In this document: one piece after another, positions 1 through 11,486 of the stretch
Position numbering within the stretch: position 1 is the stretch's first letter
Layout: each line of letters opens with the position of its first letter
Assembly: GCA_028023455.1 (NCBI GenBank)
Contig: JAQFVV010013334.1
Coordinates: 90,503 to 154,502, forward strand
Direction: 5' to 3'
DNA length: 64,000 nt
From: Epiperipatus broadwayi
Taxonomy: Eukaryota; Onychophora; Udeonychophora; Euonychophora; Peripatidae
Notes under the pieces: generated by a model
Seen by the model: the letters and a program-made list of their open reading frames with translations, nothing else
Database searches by the model: none
What the model was told of the DNA's origin: nothing
Program-made: the position numbers and the translations under genes

Positions 1-1130
1 GTACAAAGGAAGGTTATCAAGGTTTAAAGCGGAAGGAGGGCAAGAAAACCCCGACGGCACAAACCCGGGGGTGATGACGATCAAAGGGGAGAAAAAAGAA
101 GATGTCAGGTTGCAGAGTGACGTTGGTTTCCTGGGAGCCAAAAATTTCAACCGCCGGCTCCCGCCAAAGAGGAACAAGAAGTGTCCCTATAACGAAGTTG
201 TTGCCTACTTCCAAAGGATTATAAAATAAGCCTTTCTGACTTAAAGTGTTCTTTTGTTTTTAGAGTGTTTGATCTTTCCGGGGGGTACAAAGAAGTGTGG
301 GGATTGGTTTCTTGCAAAAGCGAAAAATGTACCTCGGTTCAAAGTTTCGTTGGGTGCTTGGTGAATACTTGGGTTAGTTTCCCTCGTGTGGATCATATTT
401 GTTTGGTGTTTGGTTTTGGGAATCTTTCTTTAGACGTGATAATGTAAATGCGTTGAGAGGGGGGTTCGGTTTTCTTTCGAGTTGTTGGTTCTGTGGTTGT
501 GAGTGGGGCCGCTGTATCCCCGTTTGGGGGTGAGTGGCCTGGTTTGTTTGTCCTGCCCGTGTCTCGTGGTGGGTCTTTCCTTCATTTGTTCGTGTACTTC
601 CGCAAAGGGGCGAAGAGTTCGTGGTTGGCCCGGGGTTGTGCAGGTTAAATCGGAGTTTCTTTCAATGCCCGGCCATTCTCCCCCCTCAAAAATTAAACTT
701 AGGCTTTAAATGAAATAAAATTAGTAATCAAGTAATTTCCTCGTTTGTGTTTTGTGTGGAAATATTTTTTCTGGTATTTCGGTTTTTTTTATTTTACGGT
801 TTTCCGCCCCGGGTCAAATATAATACCCTTATCCCAGGGCCCGTTGGTGATGCGGGCCCGGTGGGGGGGATTGGTGTGTTTTCTTTTATATCGCCTGGTT
901 TAAATATTCCTTTTTTGGTATTTGTGGGGGTTTGTTTTGAGGGGAGAAAAGGTGGAGAGAAATAGGAAATAAATAAAAAAATATAATCAAAAAATGTAAA
1001 CACTAAATATACTAAGGAGGGAATGAACTGGAAGGGGGGGGCGAATTTGCGTGTCCTCTTCTGTGTTTGCTAAAAATTTGCCTTTCTTATAGTATTTTAC
1101 CATTTTTTTTTTATGTTTTTTTTTTGGGAG
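1..1130. other. G-rich, homopolymer-rich stretch without a supported gene
   Basis: Base composition differs sharply from the rest of the window. There are many runs of G, C and T, frequent CpG, and short words such as GGGGGG next to poly-T. Open frames here are at most about 70 codons and show no motif I recognise. The segment directly abuts a diverged copy of the gene region at 19.85 kb. It may be a poorly polished contig edge or a genuine GC-rich island; I cannot choose from sequence alone. Confidence 0.5.
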
Positions 1131-2440
1131 TTGTATGAGATATAATATGTGTACTTATTAAAATAAAAAAAAATAAAAAAAAAATTAAATTTGTTAAATA
1201 CGCTATTAAAATATTTTTTTCTAACAAAAAAAGATTGATTTTTTAAATAAAATAAAGATGAATATAAAATTTTAATAAAAAATAGTTAAAATAAAATTTA
1301 TTATTCTGTATAAATGGAATTTGTTTATTATTATCTAAAGGTTATTAAATATGAAAGGAGGAGAGAAATTAAATACAACCGATTGAACGTTATGGTTATT
1401 GATTATGTAAATGTAAGTAGAAAAATATAAAATATTATTAAAATTTTATTTATTGTATGATAGTCTTATATATATATTAGATTTTAATTGAATCTGAATA
1501 AATTTAATTTGAAAATTTGGTATTTGAAATTGATGTTATTGAGGAAAATTATAAATTAAGATTCTCATTAATGAATATGAATATTTATTTCTATATTTCT
1601 AAAATTGAAGTAATTATATAAAATAAGATCTTATCTGTTAAAATAAATTATTATTTATTTTTATGTAGTTTTAGAATATTTATTATTTTTTTTTGTGTAT
1701 TATGTTTACAAAATTATAATTAAATTTTTATGATGTTTTTGTTATTATTTTGTTTATATTTGATCAAATAGATTATAAATAATTTATGTGAGTTAAAATT
1801 ATTTATTCGATTCTTATTGAAGAATTTATGGTGAATATATTTTATTTTCTCTGGATTTCGATATTTTGTTTTGTTTATGTTATTTGAATGTTTTGCTGGA
1901 ATCTTATATCTTAAATTTTTAAAAAATTGATATTAAATGAAATATGGTGGATATATTTGTAAAGTTTATTAAGGGGGACATATTCTTTCGTAGTTGAATT
2001 GTTCAATGGATTGATTTATTTAGATTATATGGACGGAGGATTATAGATATCTTTTTTATGGATGGGTTTGTGGAAGAATCATTTATGGAGTTTTTTTTAT
2101 TGTTTTGAAAGATTATTCTGTTGGTGGAGTCAATTTCTCTATTTTATTATTTTCAGATGTATTCTGAATATAATTTTTTGTTTTGATATGAATTAATGGA
2201 TTATTGTTGAAATTTGTTTAAGTTAAATAGAAGAATATTCTTTTAAATTATTATTATTCATGCTCTAATAAATATTAATTATAAATATTAAATTAAAATT
2301 AAAAATTAAATAAAAATTAAATTTAAATTATTTAATTTAGAATGATTTTAGATTGTAAATAAATATTTCTGTTTTTTCAGTTTATTTTTTTTTATTTTAT
2401 ATTTATTTTTTTTTATGAAGATTTTTATAAATTTAAATAT
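1130..2440 (+). repeat. Diverged, shortened copy of the promoter/intron region at 19.85-21.72 kb
   Basis: A series of collinear matches links this stretch to 19,850-21,720 in the same order and orientation. Examples are CTGTATAAATGG / CTGTAAATGG, ATATTTGATCAAA, TTTATGGTGAAT / CTTATGGTGAAT, TTGTAAAGTT followed by a G run, TATGGATGGG, TATGGAGTTTTT and ATTTAGAATGATTTTA. The copy is shorter and has lost most of the C and CpG present in its partner. Most of the region matching 20.15-20.55 kb (TATA box, first exon) is missing or unrecognisable, and the coding second exon is not present. It is therefore a decayed duplicate, or a badly sequenced second version of the locus. Confidence 0.7.
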
Positions 2441-2449
2441 ATATATATA

Positions 2450-3158
2450 GGAGCAAAACTTACTAACAAAATATTGATGTTTTTAAATATTTATTATATG
2501 TCATTTTTAGCTTTTTTTTTTAAAATGCTAAACTGTATATTTTTTATAAAATCCAATATGGAAGATGTGACTGTTGTTAATTGTCCAAAAATAATTAAGG
2601 GTTGGAAATACTATTGTTTTAATCTGGGGTAGGTATTTTTAATTAAAGTTTTACTTAAAAGGCGATTAAGATTAGAGATACTTTTGTTAAAAAAACATGT
2701 TGTCAAATCTATTTCTAATCTGGAAATAGATTTGAATTTATTTTTGGACATTATCTTACAATTGCATCTTCAAAAACAACTGATAAAAGAAAAAGTATAA
2801 AATGACTGAATTTTGGATCACATAAGAGATTAGCCACTATTGAGAGAACAGATTAACTACTATTGAAAGAGATTAGCGCTACTCTAGTGAAAATGATTGT
2901 TAACATCGTGGTGAAACTTGAAATGATGTAGCAGCAAATCCACCACTCTACAGCGGCCTCTGCCACTACCGTAACATCCTGCTGCCCAAGAGTGAAAAGC
3001 CCGACCTAAGAACTTCAGTGTGCTAATAGAAGCTTGCTGCCACAGGAAAACTTGCAAAATTTTAAATTGAACTCTTAAAACTGCAAGGTAATTTTTCAAG
3101 CCATCACCTCAAACTAAATCTAGCCTAAATATATTCTTTAACTTTGTTTTTTTATATA
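2450..3158. other. AT-rich sequence, nothing recognised
   Basis: No open frame, TIR or RNA-like structure that I can support. A slightly GC-richer patch near 2880-3110 has a 71-codon open frame on the minus strand without a recognisable domain. Confidence 0.5.
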
Positions 3159-4267
3159 CACCTGGGTCTTGGTTTACACGATAGATAGGTTCCTCAGAAA
3201 ACACGCGCAAATGAAATCGCGCAAAAATAGACGTAACTTACATTGAAAAAGGGGGGATGCGGTCTGTGATTTTTCAAAATTCGCATAAAAGCAAAGCACC
3301 AATGTAAAATTACTTTAAAATTCGTGCAAAAAAAATATAAGGAAATAAAATATGACTAATAAAAAATTTCAAATTTGAAAAAAATTGATACAAGACAAAC
3401 TTTTTTTAACTATAATATTTAATTTTATTCAAAATAATATATTTTTATGCATAATTTACAGTACGATAATTTACATTTTTTATACACGTTTTAATTATTA
3501 TCGCTATTTGCCGAAACACACGTTCGTTTGCACTCTCATGTTGTGTTAATGTTTTTCTGTTGACAACGTAATCAGTAATTAATCTTTGAGATGATGATTT
3601 TATTAATTGTTTATGAACTTAGACTTATGATAATAAAAAGACATTTATTCATCACTGCTGGGAAAAATTTAATTAAAACTAACAACTAAAAATTAAATTC
3701 TTATTTTTGTCTTTAATTTTCAACTCCGTTTAAAAATCAAATTTCACATCAGATTATTTCAAGTCACCGTAAGTAATTTTTAAATTGTTAATTACAATTA
3801 AAAATCAGATTTTAATTTTTAATTGTCAAATTTAATTGTGCCCACTGCTATTGCTGACCTTTTAAAAACAAACTTGTGGACACTAAATTATTAATAATTG
3901 ATTACGTTCTTTTTTAAAAAGCAAAAACAGAATGTGATTTAAAATGCAAAATTAACATGCACAATGTTTGAACAAATTTACATTATAATCTTGTAAAATT
4001 TAATGTGTGTATACATAAAATGTGGAAATCATGATTTTAATTTCATTATTGCATAAAATCTTACTATTATAAAGCACTGAAAATATTGAAATTACTAAAT
4101 TGAAAGTCGAATTCCAATAATGTGCTATTACTTTCAATATAACGTAACTGCACGAAATTTATTATTTAAAGTAACAGCACAATATCAGAGTTCGACTTCC
4201 GGTGAAACACGAATCACGTAACTTCAAAATCGTGTTAAATAAGTCCGTGTAAAAAGAGACCCAGGTG
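3159..4267 (-). mobile_element. Tigger/pogo-like non-autonomous DNA transposon, copy 1
   Basis: The ends are inverted copies of CACCTGGGTCT and are flanked on both sides by TA, the target duplication of the Tc1/mariner/pogo superfamily. The left end continues with GATAGATAGGTTCCTCAG, the 'GGTTCC' signature seen next to the termini of many Tigger-like elements. Length is 1109 bp. A subterminal hairpin near 4095-4200 (arms beginning GAAAGTCGA and ending TCGACTTCC) is shared with copy 2. An internal minus-strand coding remnant is described separately. Assignment to Tigger rests on TIR style and TA site, not on a full transposase. Confidence 0.75.
3507..3620 (-). pseudogene. Transposase-like reading-frame remnant in Tigger-like copy 1
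   Basis: The minus strand encodes HKQLIKSSSQRLITDYVV and then NRKTLTQHE before diverging. The same frame is kept in copies 3 and 4 at 11.8 and 62.2 kb, so it is a decayed coding segment and not chance. The pattern of a short serine stretch followed by Q-x-LIT-x-Y/F is reminiscent of the C-terminal tail of some pogo/Tigger transposases, but that is inference. No DDE catalytic residues remain here. Confidence 0.5.
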
Positions 4268-4269
4268 TA

Positions 4270-5020
4270 TATATAAATCTGTGAATGTAATTTTGCTCTC
4301 AAATGATTTCTTTATATCTAATCCTATCTCATATGCTTTTAACCCTTCTTTAATTTTGGTGCAGTCAGATATTTATTACTTGATTTTATATATATATGCT
4401 TTTTTATTAATTTGCTAATCTCAAACAAACTGGTGAGCTTAATTTATAAAAATCTTTTTGTCATTTTTTTAAGTAAACCTTCACGAAGCAAGTTATAAAC
4501 GTCCATTTAAAATAATGCATTATTAATTAATATACTCGCCAGATTGTTTTTCGAGCCAACATTCTATTTATGTTTTAATATAATATATATATATATATAT
4601 TTTTTCCTCTGGATTTTCTACTGGTGTAAATCTAGAACTTAAGCTAATTAACGCTTTGAAGTCTTTTAAAATGTTTTGTTTTTATTCAATTCTGAAAGAG
4701 GGACCCATTAATTATTTTCTATAACTGCCAGTCTTCTTATATTTTCCATACTCTTAAAATTTCAAATCTTTTATTTAAATATTTCAGTTATTGTAAAATC
4801 ATCGAAGGTGAGATTGATTTATTTTAACTAGCAGAAAAAGGTATGGGGGGAAATCTTAATGTTTCTTTTACTAAATCAAATCTTAACGTATATTTTACTA
4901 ATTTGAAATCTAAATCTCAATGTTTCTTTTGCTATATAAAATCTTCAAGTATATTTTAAGTAAATGAAAAGTAAATCTCTATATATATATTATAATTGCA
5001 TGGTGTATTATAGTATTCAA
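4270..5020. other. AT-rich spacer, nothing recognised
   Basis: Contains a TA dinucleotide run near 4580-4600 and no supported gene. Confidence 0.4.
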
Positions 5021-5114
5021 ACAAGGGTCATTTATTTTTAAAGCAGTGAAACTTTTCAATGTCATTAGTGACATTTATCATTCGTATGGCATTCCTGACA
5101 TATAGCCGATCTTC

Positions 5115-5220
5115 ATGAATATATATATATGTGCTTCTTAATCTGGGGGTTACGACAAGTTCGAACCCATAGATTTCTTCTCGTTCCGTAGATAGTTGAG
5201 CTATCTCGAACCACATTTAC
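5115..5220 (-). mobile_element. SINE-like fragment with a tRNA-derived head
   Basis: Read on the minus strand, the segment contains GATAGCTCAACTATCTACGG, resembling a tRNA A-box region. About 30 bases further comes ATGGGTTCGAACTTG, a very good pol III B box (GGTTCGAAC). Spacing fits a tRNA-derived SINE promoter. No tail or target duplication was identified. A short TA run follows. Confidence 0.45.
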
Positions 5221-5229
5221 TCCGTATCA

Positions 5230-6200
5230 AATACCTCTGGTGGTGATCCTGTAAGTTTGGCACATGCTATGCATATACACTTCGTAGATAAAAGGCCTCT
5301 TTCGTCGGTTATACCAGCAAAAATCTGGGCCATGCCATGCCTATCCACTTTTCTCTAAGCACTACCCAAGAAGGGGGTGTGAGATTTCGTTTTTTTTCTC
5401 AGAAGCATGACCTTTTCCTCTTAGTTATTTTAGGCTATTATGTCAGCACCACAAACTTCTTCATATTATTATTATTTCTTTTGCTTCATGGCCCAGTTTT
5501 AATGCTCTAATATTAAAATTAAGCTTTGCTCAAAATATATATCAATGCCAAATATTAATAGCTAGATTAACTACTAATGTTATTTCAATCTTATCATACA
5601 ATCTCACCATCATAACTTATTTCTATATTTAAGAGTATATGCCTTGGGAAAAATAAAGCATTCGTCTTACTATCGTTAAAATAATTTTTCATTAAATTTT
5701 TTGTCATCTAATCAAATGTCATTTTCAAATATGTTTTTCAAATATATCTTATTTATTTTCACAACCTCAATGGCATGAAAATAGTTTATATCATATGTAT
5801 AATGAATTTCGGAATGCTCCTAGAAAAATATATGTTAGTCACCATGTTTCTGAACCATCAATCAAAGCGTTAATGGCAGTATTATCATAATTCTTTCTAA
5901 TTCTCGATTGGCATTTTAATATTAGACCCACCAAAGATGTGTGTTTATTTGTAATATATTATTTAGCTAAGAAAGAGCATATGAGAACTAATAGTGTGAA
6001 TGACACTATGTAACTGCTTGCTCATTCACGCACACACTAATGTATATAATTAATTTATAAATGTATAATAATTTGTCAGTCTATTAAAATATATTTTATT
6101 GTCTAACTTATTTGAGTAGTTCAAATTCCTTCTTTTTCTCCACTTCCAAATGTACAGCCTAGTTGATATATATGTTAGTTTAGTCATAGTCAATAGATGT
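5230..6200. other. Mostly unremarkable AT-rich sequence
   Basis: A somewhat GC-richer patch at 5220-5400 may be the body of the SINE-like fragment. No gene is supported. Confidence 0.35.
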
Positions 6201-6214
6201 CTCATTGTCTTCTC

Positions 6215-6430
6215 CGCTCTCCTAGTCGGCCGGATTTAAAATTAATTCTCATGTGCCATCACTATTGTGTTATTCATTAGGTGTTAGATCTGGGGCTTAG
6301 AAAGTGGGTTCGAATTCATGCTGGTCCCTGACCTAAATCTTGGGCTTGACTGGGTTTGAAGTACATTCTGTGAGTTCCAGCTCATGTTAGATGGATAAAC
6401 ATGTTTTGACCGGCACAATAGTTTTACAAG
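6215..6430 (+). mobile_element. SINE-like fragment with B box
   Basis: GC-richer than its surroundings. It contains GTGGGTTCGAATTC, matching the pol III B box GGTTCGANNC, preceded by a tRNA-like stretch (GGTGTTAGATCTGGGGCTTA). A body with phrases such as GGGCTTGACTGGGTTTGAAG follows, and then AT-rich sequence. A tRNA-derived SINE is the simplest reading; the family is not identified. Confidence 0.45.
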
Positions 6431-7065
6431 AAATACTGAGATGAAACTATATCTTTATTAATTAATTAATGTCACAACATGTGATAGTAGACTTTACTTT
6501 TTTTTTTAATTTTGTATCAAGAATTAATTAATATCTTATATGGAAAAATCAAAACAATTTCAAAAATAAAACCTTTTGGTAGATTTCACTTTCAGATTTT
6601 AAATTATTATTAATTTTTTAACCATTTAATTAATCTTAATTTTTCTTTCCATTTGCATTTCAGTGATGTAATTCCACTTTGAAATCTCGATAATAAATGA
6701 TTTAAAAAAGGATGGATGATGGCCTGATCTTACACGATAATCAGACTTTATTACATGTTTATAGTGCTCTATACCATAGTTATTCCAATCTCATAAACTT
6801 ATGTACAGTTTCAAGAACATTATTTATTTGCGGATAATAGTACGTCTGTTTTTATTCCATTTGGTTCCAAAAGTTTGTGCAGTTACTTAAAATCTGTGAT
6901 TAAAACAAATCTATATTTATATTACATTTTTATGTATACATATAATAAATGTAATAAGTGTGCTTCTACACAACTATAGAGAAGCTTGTTATTCCTATAA
7001 ATTAAATATGGCTAAGTGCTTTTGAGATCTTATGGCATTTTCATATTCATAGCACAGAGAGCGAA
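6430..7065. other. AT-rich spacer, nothing recognised
   Basis: Contains a short TTAA run near 6458 and no supported gene. Confidence 0.4.
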
Positions 7066-7067
7066 AG

Positions 7068-7297
<230 letters not shown>

Positions 7298-7382
7298 AGA
7301 AGTGGGAGAGAGGGTGAGAGAAAGTTTAAATAATGCATATTGAAATCGGTTAGTATGTGTGGAAATATATCCCCAGAAGACT

Positions 7383-7546
7383 ATTTTACTACTAAAATCT
7401 ACCCCCTCCCCCCGTATAATTGTTACTAACATTAATCCTGCACTTTAGAGTTCATTTAAGGAAGATTTTACTACTAAAATCTACCCCCTCCCCCCGTATA
7501 ATTGTTACTAACATTAATCCTGCACTTTAGAGTTCATTTAAGGAAG
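7383..7546. repeat. Perfect tandem duplication of an 82-bp unit
   Basis: Copies 7383-7464 and 7465-7546 are identical as read, each containing TACCCCCTCCCCCCGTATAA and ending GGAAG. No divergence between copies means it is recent, or an assembly artefact. Confidence 0.93.
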
Positions 7547-7549
7547 AAA

Positions 7550-8180
7550 TAAATTTGTTTAATAACTCATTGCAATGACAAAGAAAGTAAAATACTATTG
7601 TAACATATTCATGGTGATCACAGCCATAATTGATTTCGTTCAAATAGTCTGATTATGTGGGAATGCAATAGATACTTGAAAGACTGTTATATTTTAAAAA
7701 TAAAATGATGCATTTAAGATGTAATTTATTTTGAAAAAAATTTTTAGAGAATAAAAAATTGTAATGATTAAGCGTTTTGTTTACTCGTTCTTATTATTTC
7801 AGTTTTTATAAACTATTTGAGTCATGCTATATTTTATTGTTTTTGTTTGACTACTTTCTTGCCTCTGTTATCAAAACATTGACATTTATGGAGGTTTTAA
7901 TTTTCATATATTAACTTCCAACGTTTTGATTCTTTAAATATACACTATCTTCAGGGTTTAACATATATCTATATTATTTGAAGTTGACTTATGTGAAAGT
8001 TAATAATGAAAGTTAAAAAAAAAACATAATAAATTTCAGTATTTTGATAACAGAAACAACAAAAAAAAGTACACATACAAAAATAACACAATATTATATT
8101 AATGTCACTAAACTAGAAATAAAACTATGGTTTGTAGCAAGTATAAGAAAAATAGACTAAAAAATAAAGTTTAAGTGATT
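7550..8180. other. AT-rich spacer, nothing recognised
   Basis: No supported gene or repeat boundary. Confidence 0.4.
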
Positions 8181-8181
8181 A

Positions 8182-9648
8182 CACCCGGGTCTCGTTTTAT
8201 GCAGATTTATTTAATGCGATTTTGAAGTTATGCGATTCATGTTTCTGCTTAATATCTTTGTATGCAGTTTTCTTTTATGCGATAAAAATTATTAGATTAG
8301 AAGTCGAGCTCTGATAATGCGCTATTACTTTAAATATTATAAATTTCGCGCACTCACGTCAAATTTAAAGTAATAGCGCATTATTGGAGTTTGACTTCCA
8401 TCTAATAATTTCAATATTTTCAGTGCTTTATAATAGTACTGTAATAGATTTTATGTAATAAAGAAGTTAATAATTCACTTAAAATCAGAATTTCCCCATT
8501 TTATATACAGACATTAAATTTTACAAGATTATAATGTAAATCTGTTCAAACGTTATAGATGAAAAATACTGTGTTTGTTGTTATTTTTGCATTTTAAATC
8601 ACATTCTATTTTTGCTTTTTATAAAAAGTGTACATAATTAATTAATCATTTAGTGTCTGCAAGTAATAAATTTTACAAGATTATAATGTAAATCTGTTCA
8701 AATGTTATAGATGCCTATACGATGTTTGTTGTTGTTTTTGCATTTTAAATCACGTTCAATTTTTCTTTTTATAAAACAAGTACTTAATCAATTAATCATT
8801 TAGTGTCCACAAGATTATTTTTAAAAGGTGAGTAACAGCAGTGGGCACAATTAAATTTGACAATTAAAATCTGATTTTTAATTGTAATTAACAATTTAAA
8901 AATTACATAACGTGATCTGAAATTAAGGTGATGAAATTTGATTTTTAAACGGAATTGAAAATTAAAAAATTAAAGACAAAAATAAGAATTTAATTTTTAA
9001 TTGTTAGTTTTAATTAAATTTTGCCCAACAGTGGTGAGTCAGTGTCTTTTTATTATCGTAAGTCTAAGTTCTTGTTTTTATTTTAAACTTAGTTTACTTT
9101 AATGGAGAGGAAAAAAACACCCGAGAAAATGAATTTCTTTGGAAACAAAAATTTCAATTTTAGATCGCTTAGTGAAATGAAAAGGATCAACAGCAATTGG
9201 AAAAAATTTAATTTGTATTTCCTCTTGACTTCGTTTAAGGAGAAGCTACAGTACCTCACATCACATCACATCATGACGAATCTTATGTCTCAAATAGCGA
9301 TAATAATTAAAATACCGTGCATGTATGAAAAAAATGTAAATTATGTATAAAAATATAATGTTTTGAATAAAATTAAATACTGTAGTTAATAAAAAAAGTA
9401 AAGAAAGTTTGTCTTGTATCATTTTTTTTCAAATTTGAAATTTTTTATTAGTCATATTTTATTTTCTTATTTTTTTTTATGCGAATTTTAAAGTAATTTT
9501 ACGTTGTTGCTTTGCTTTTATGCGATTTTTAGAAAATTACAGTCCGTATCCCCCATTTTTCAAGGTAAGTTACATCTATTTTTGGTGCGATTTCTTTTGT
9601 GCATGTTTTCTGAGGAACCTATCTACCATGTAAAATGAGACCCAGGTG
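8182..9648 (+). mobile_element. Tigger/pogo-like DNA transposon, copy 2
   Basis: Opposite orientation to copy 1. It starts CACCCGGGTCTCGTTTTATG after TA and ends AATGAGACCCAGGTG before TA; length 1467 bp. The right end carries the conserved GAGGAACCTATCTAC. An internal hairpin at about 8295-8405 (arms around AGAAGTCGAGCTCTGATAAT) matches that of copy 1. It contains two related blocks with TTACAAGATTATAATGTAAA (8520 and 8670). The region where copies 1, 3 and 4 keep the transposase-like frame is replaced here. An 82-codon plus-strand frame (9102-9350) with no recognised domain lies there instead. Confidence 0.75.
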
Positions 9649-9649
9649 T

Positions 9650-10890
9650 ATATCTATTGTTATAATTTGCAAGTGTACTTAGTAGCATTTTTTTTACTCT
9701 GCTTTAAAGCTATCTATTTAAACTAGTCTAATCAACAGATACATATATTTTATCACATTCCCACTCTATTGTTAGCTTATTTTTAAATGGAAATCCTGAA
9801 TGTAATGTATCTTTACTCCCTAGATCTAGTGCACTTCATATTCAGAAGTCACAATTTATTATCAAGTTAATAAATAGTCAGGAATTTAAAATGATTTATG
9901 GTTTGAATTCAAATCTATTTGTTTGTATAGTTTTATGCATCTGACACCTGACCAGTAACTATATCTACTATCTTCTGTTTTATAATATTTTTAAGCATTT
10001 TTAATTTTTTGATTAGGATAATATAATTCTAACAAACATCACAAAACTATCCTTTCTTTACATTTAGCATAAATTGTTTAGAATAATTGTCTTTACTCAA
10101 AATACATTTATCATAAATTTGAGTAATCAATACATATTTGACAGTAACACTGCCATATTCTCATTTCCAGATTAGTTTTTGTTTTGCAACTTTCATCAGT
10201 CTGGGGATTGGATCTAATTAGAATTTAATCTGGTAGCTATAATAATGAATGTGGGTATAATAAGCAATATTATATATTTAATGATTATTTAAGATTATAA
10301 TAGATGACTTTTGGATAGAATTGAAGAAATTATTCCTAATAGCATATGTTAATCAAGAGTTTGGGCTCTGATAAATTATAAATTGTTTATTTTTTTGTAC
10401 TACTTTATTTTTTTATTTTTTTGCACTGTAAAGGTATTAGGATTTTTTTTTTTTTTTAATTAGCTTAGATTTCAAATTTATGATTTTAAGCTGTTGAACT
10501 TTTTCTTTAATATTCTAACCTTAACTGATTTTTTTTTCATCAAGTTCATACCTATTTTCGCTCTGTAGAATATTGAATTGAGTTTTTATTTTTAAACCGG
10601 TAGTAGATTCATGTATTAATTCCTTCTCTTTTTACTTCCTCTGTCAATCAGAAAAGAAAAACCAAAAGCAAATGAAATACATCCTTTAAAAAAATTTTTT
10701 TTATGTGTGTTGTGGTTTTTTAAAATATATTTAATTAAATAAAAAAATAATAAAATCCTAAACTTTGCAACATTGATATTTTCTAAACATTTTCTAGTTT
10801 AATGTTGTAAACAATTAAATTATATTTTTTGAAATATACACATTATTTCTGCATTAGTTTATTATTAATAATAATTTTTAATGCATTCTT
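9650..10890. other. AT-rich spacer, nothing recognised
   Basis: Several poly-T runs; no supported gene. Confidence 0.4.
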
Positions 10891-10898
10891 GTCTTTAA

Positions 10899-11052
<154 letters not shown>

Positions 11053-11486
11053 GGTATTATTTTCTTAAAAAATAGAAGTTGTAAATATAAGTTCGTTCAG
11101 ATAGCTAGAAAGGTCAATCCAAAAAATTTTAACTCTTCAACATAACCAAGCATTGCTCAGAACAATTTTTTATTCAAAATTAATAACACAATCAATACGA
11201 GAATATGCATATTCTGCCTCTAAAAGTACCTGTTTAATGATGGATTTAGATTTTTTTTTTATATTTTTATACTATCATCATTTTCAATTATTCTCACACT
11301 GTAGGATGAAGGTCTTTGCAAGTTTAATCCCATTTTCATGATTCATATCGCCTCTTCTTCATATTATTATAGAAAATTTTAACTTGTCCATCTCTCTTAC
11401 ATGCAGTCTCTGTCATAGCTGTTTTACCTAATCTCAGAATATGTCTAATCCAGCTTTATTGCAGATTTTTAATTCTTTTAATTAAT
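11053..11486. other. AT-rich spacer, possible unassigned repeat remnant
   Basis: On the minus strand some phrases resemble the C-terminal end of LINE-type ORFs, but stops and frame changes prevent a supported call. Confidence 0.3.

Noticed and set aside
11100-11480. LINE C-terminal-like phrases on the minus strand
   Set aside because: Too many stops and frame changes and no catalytic motif in order.
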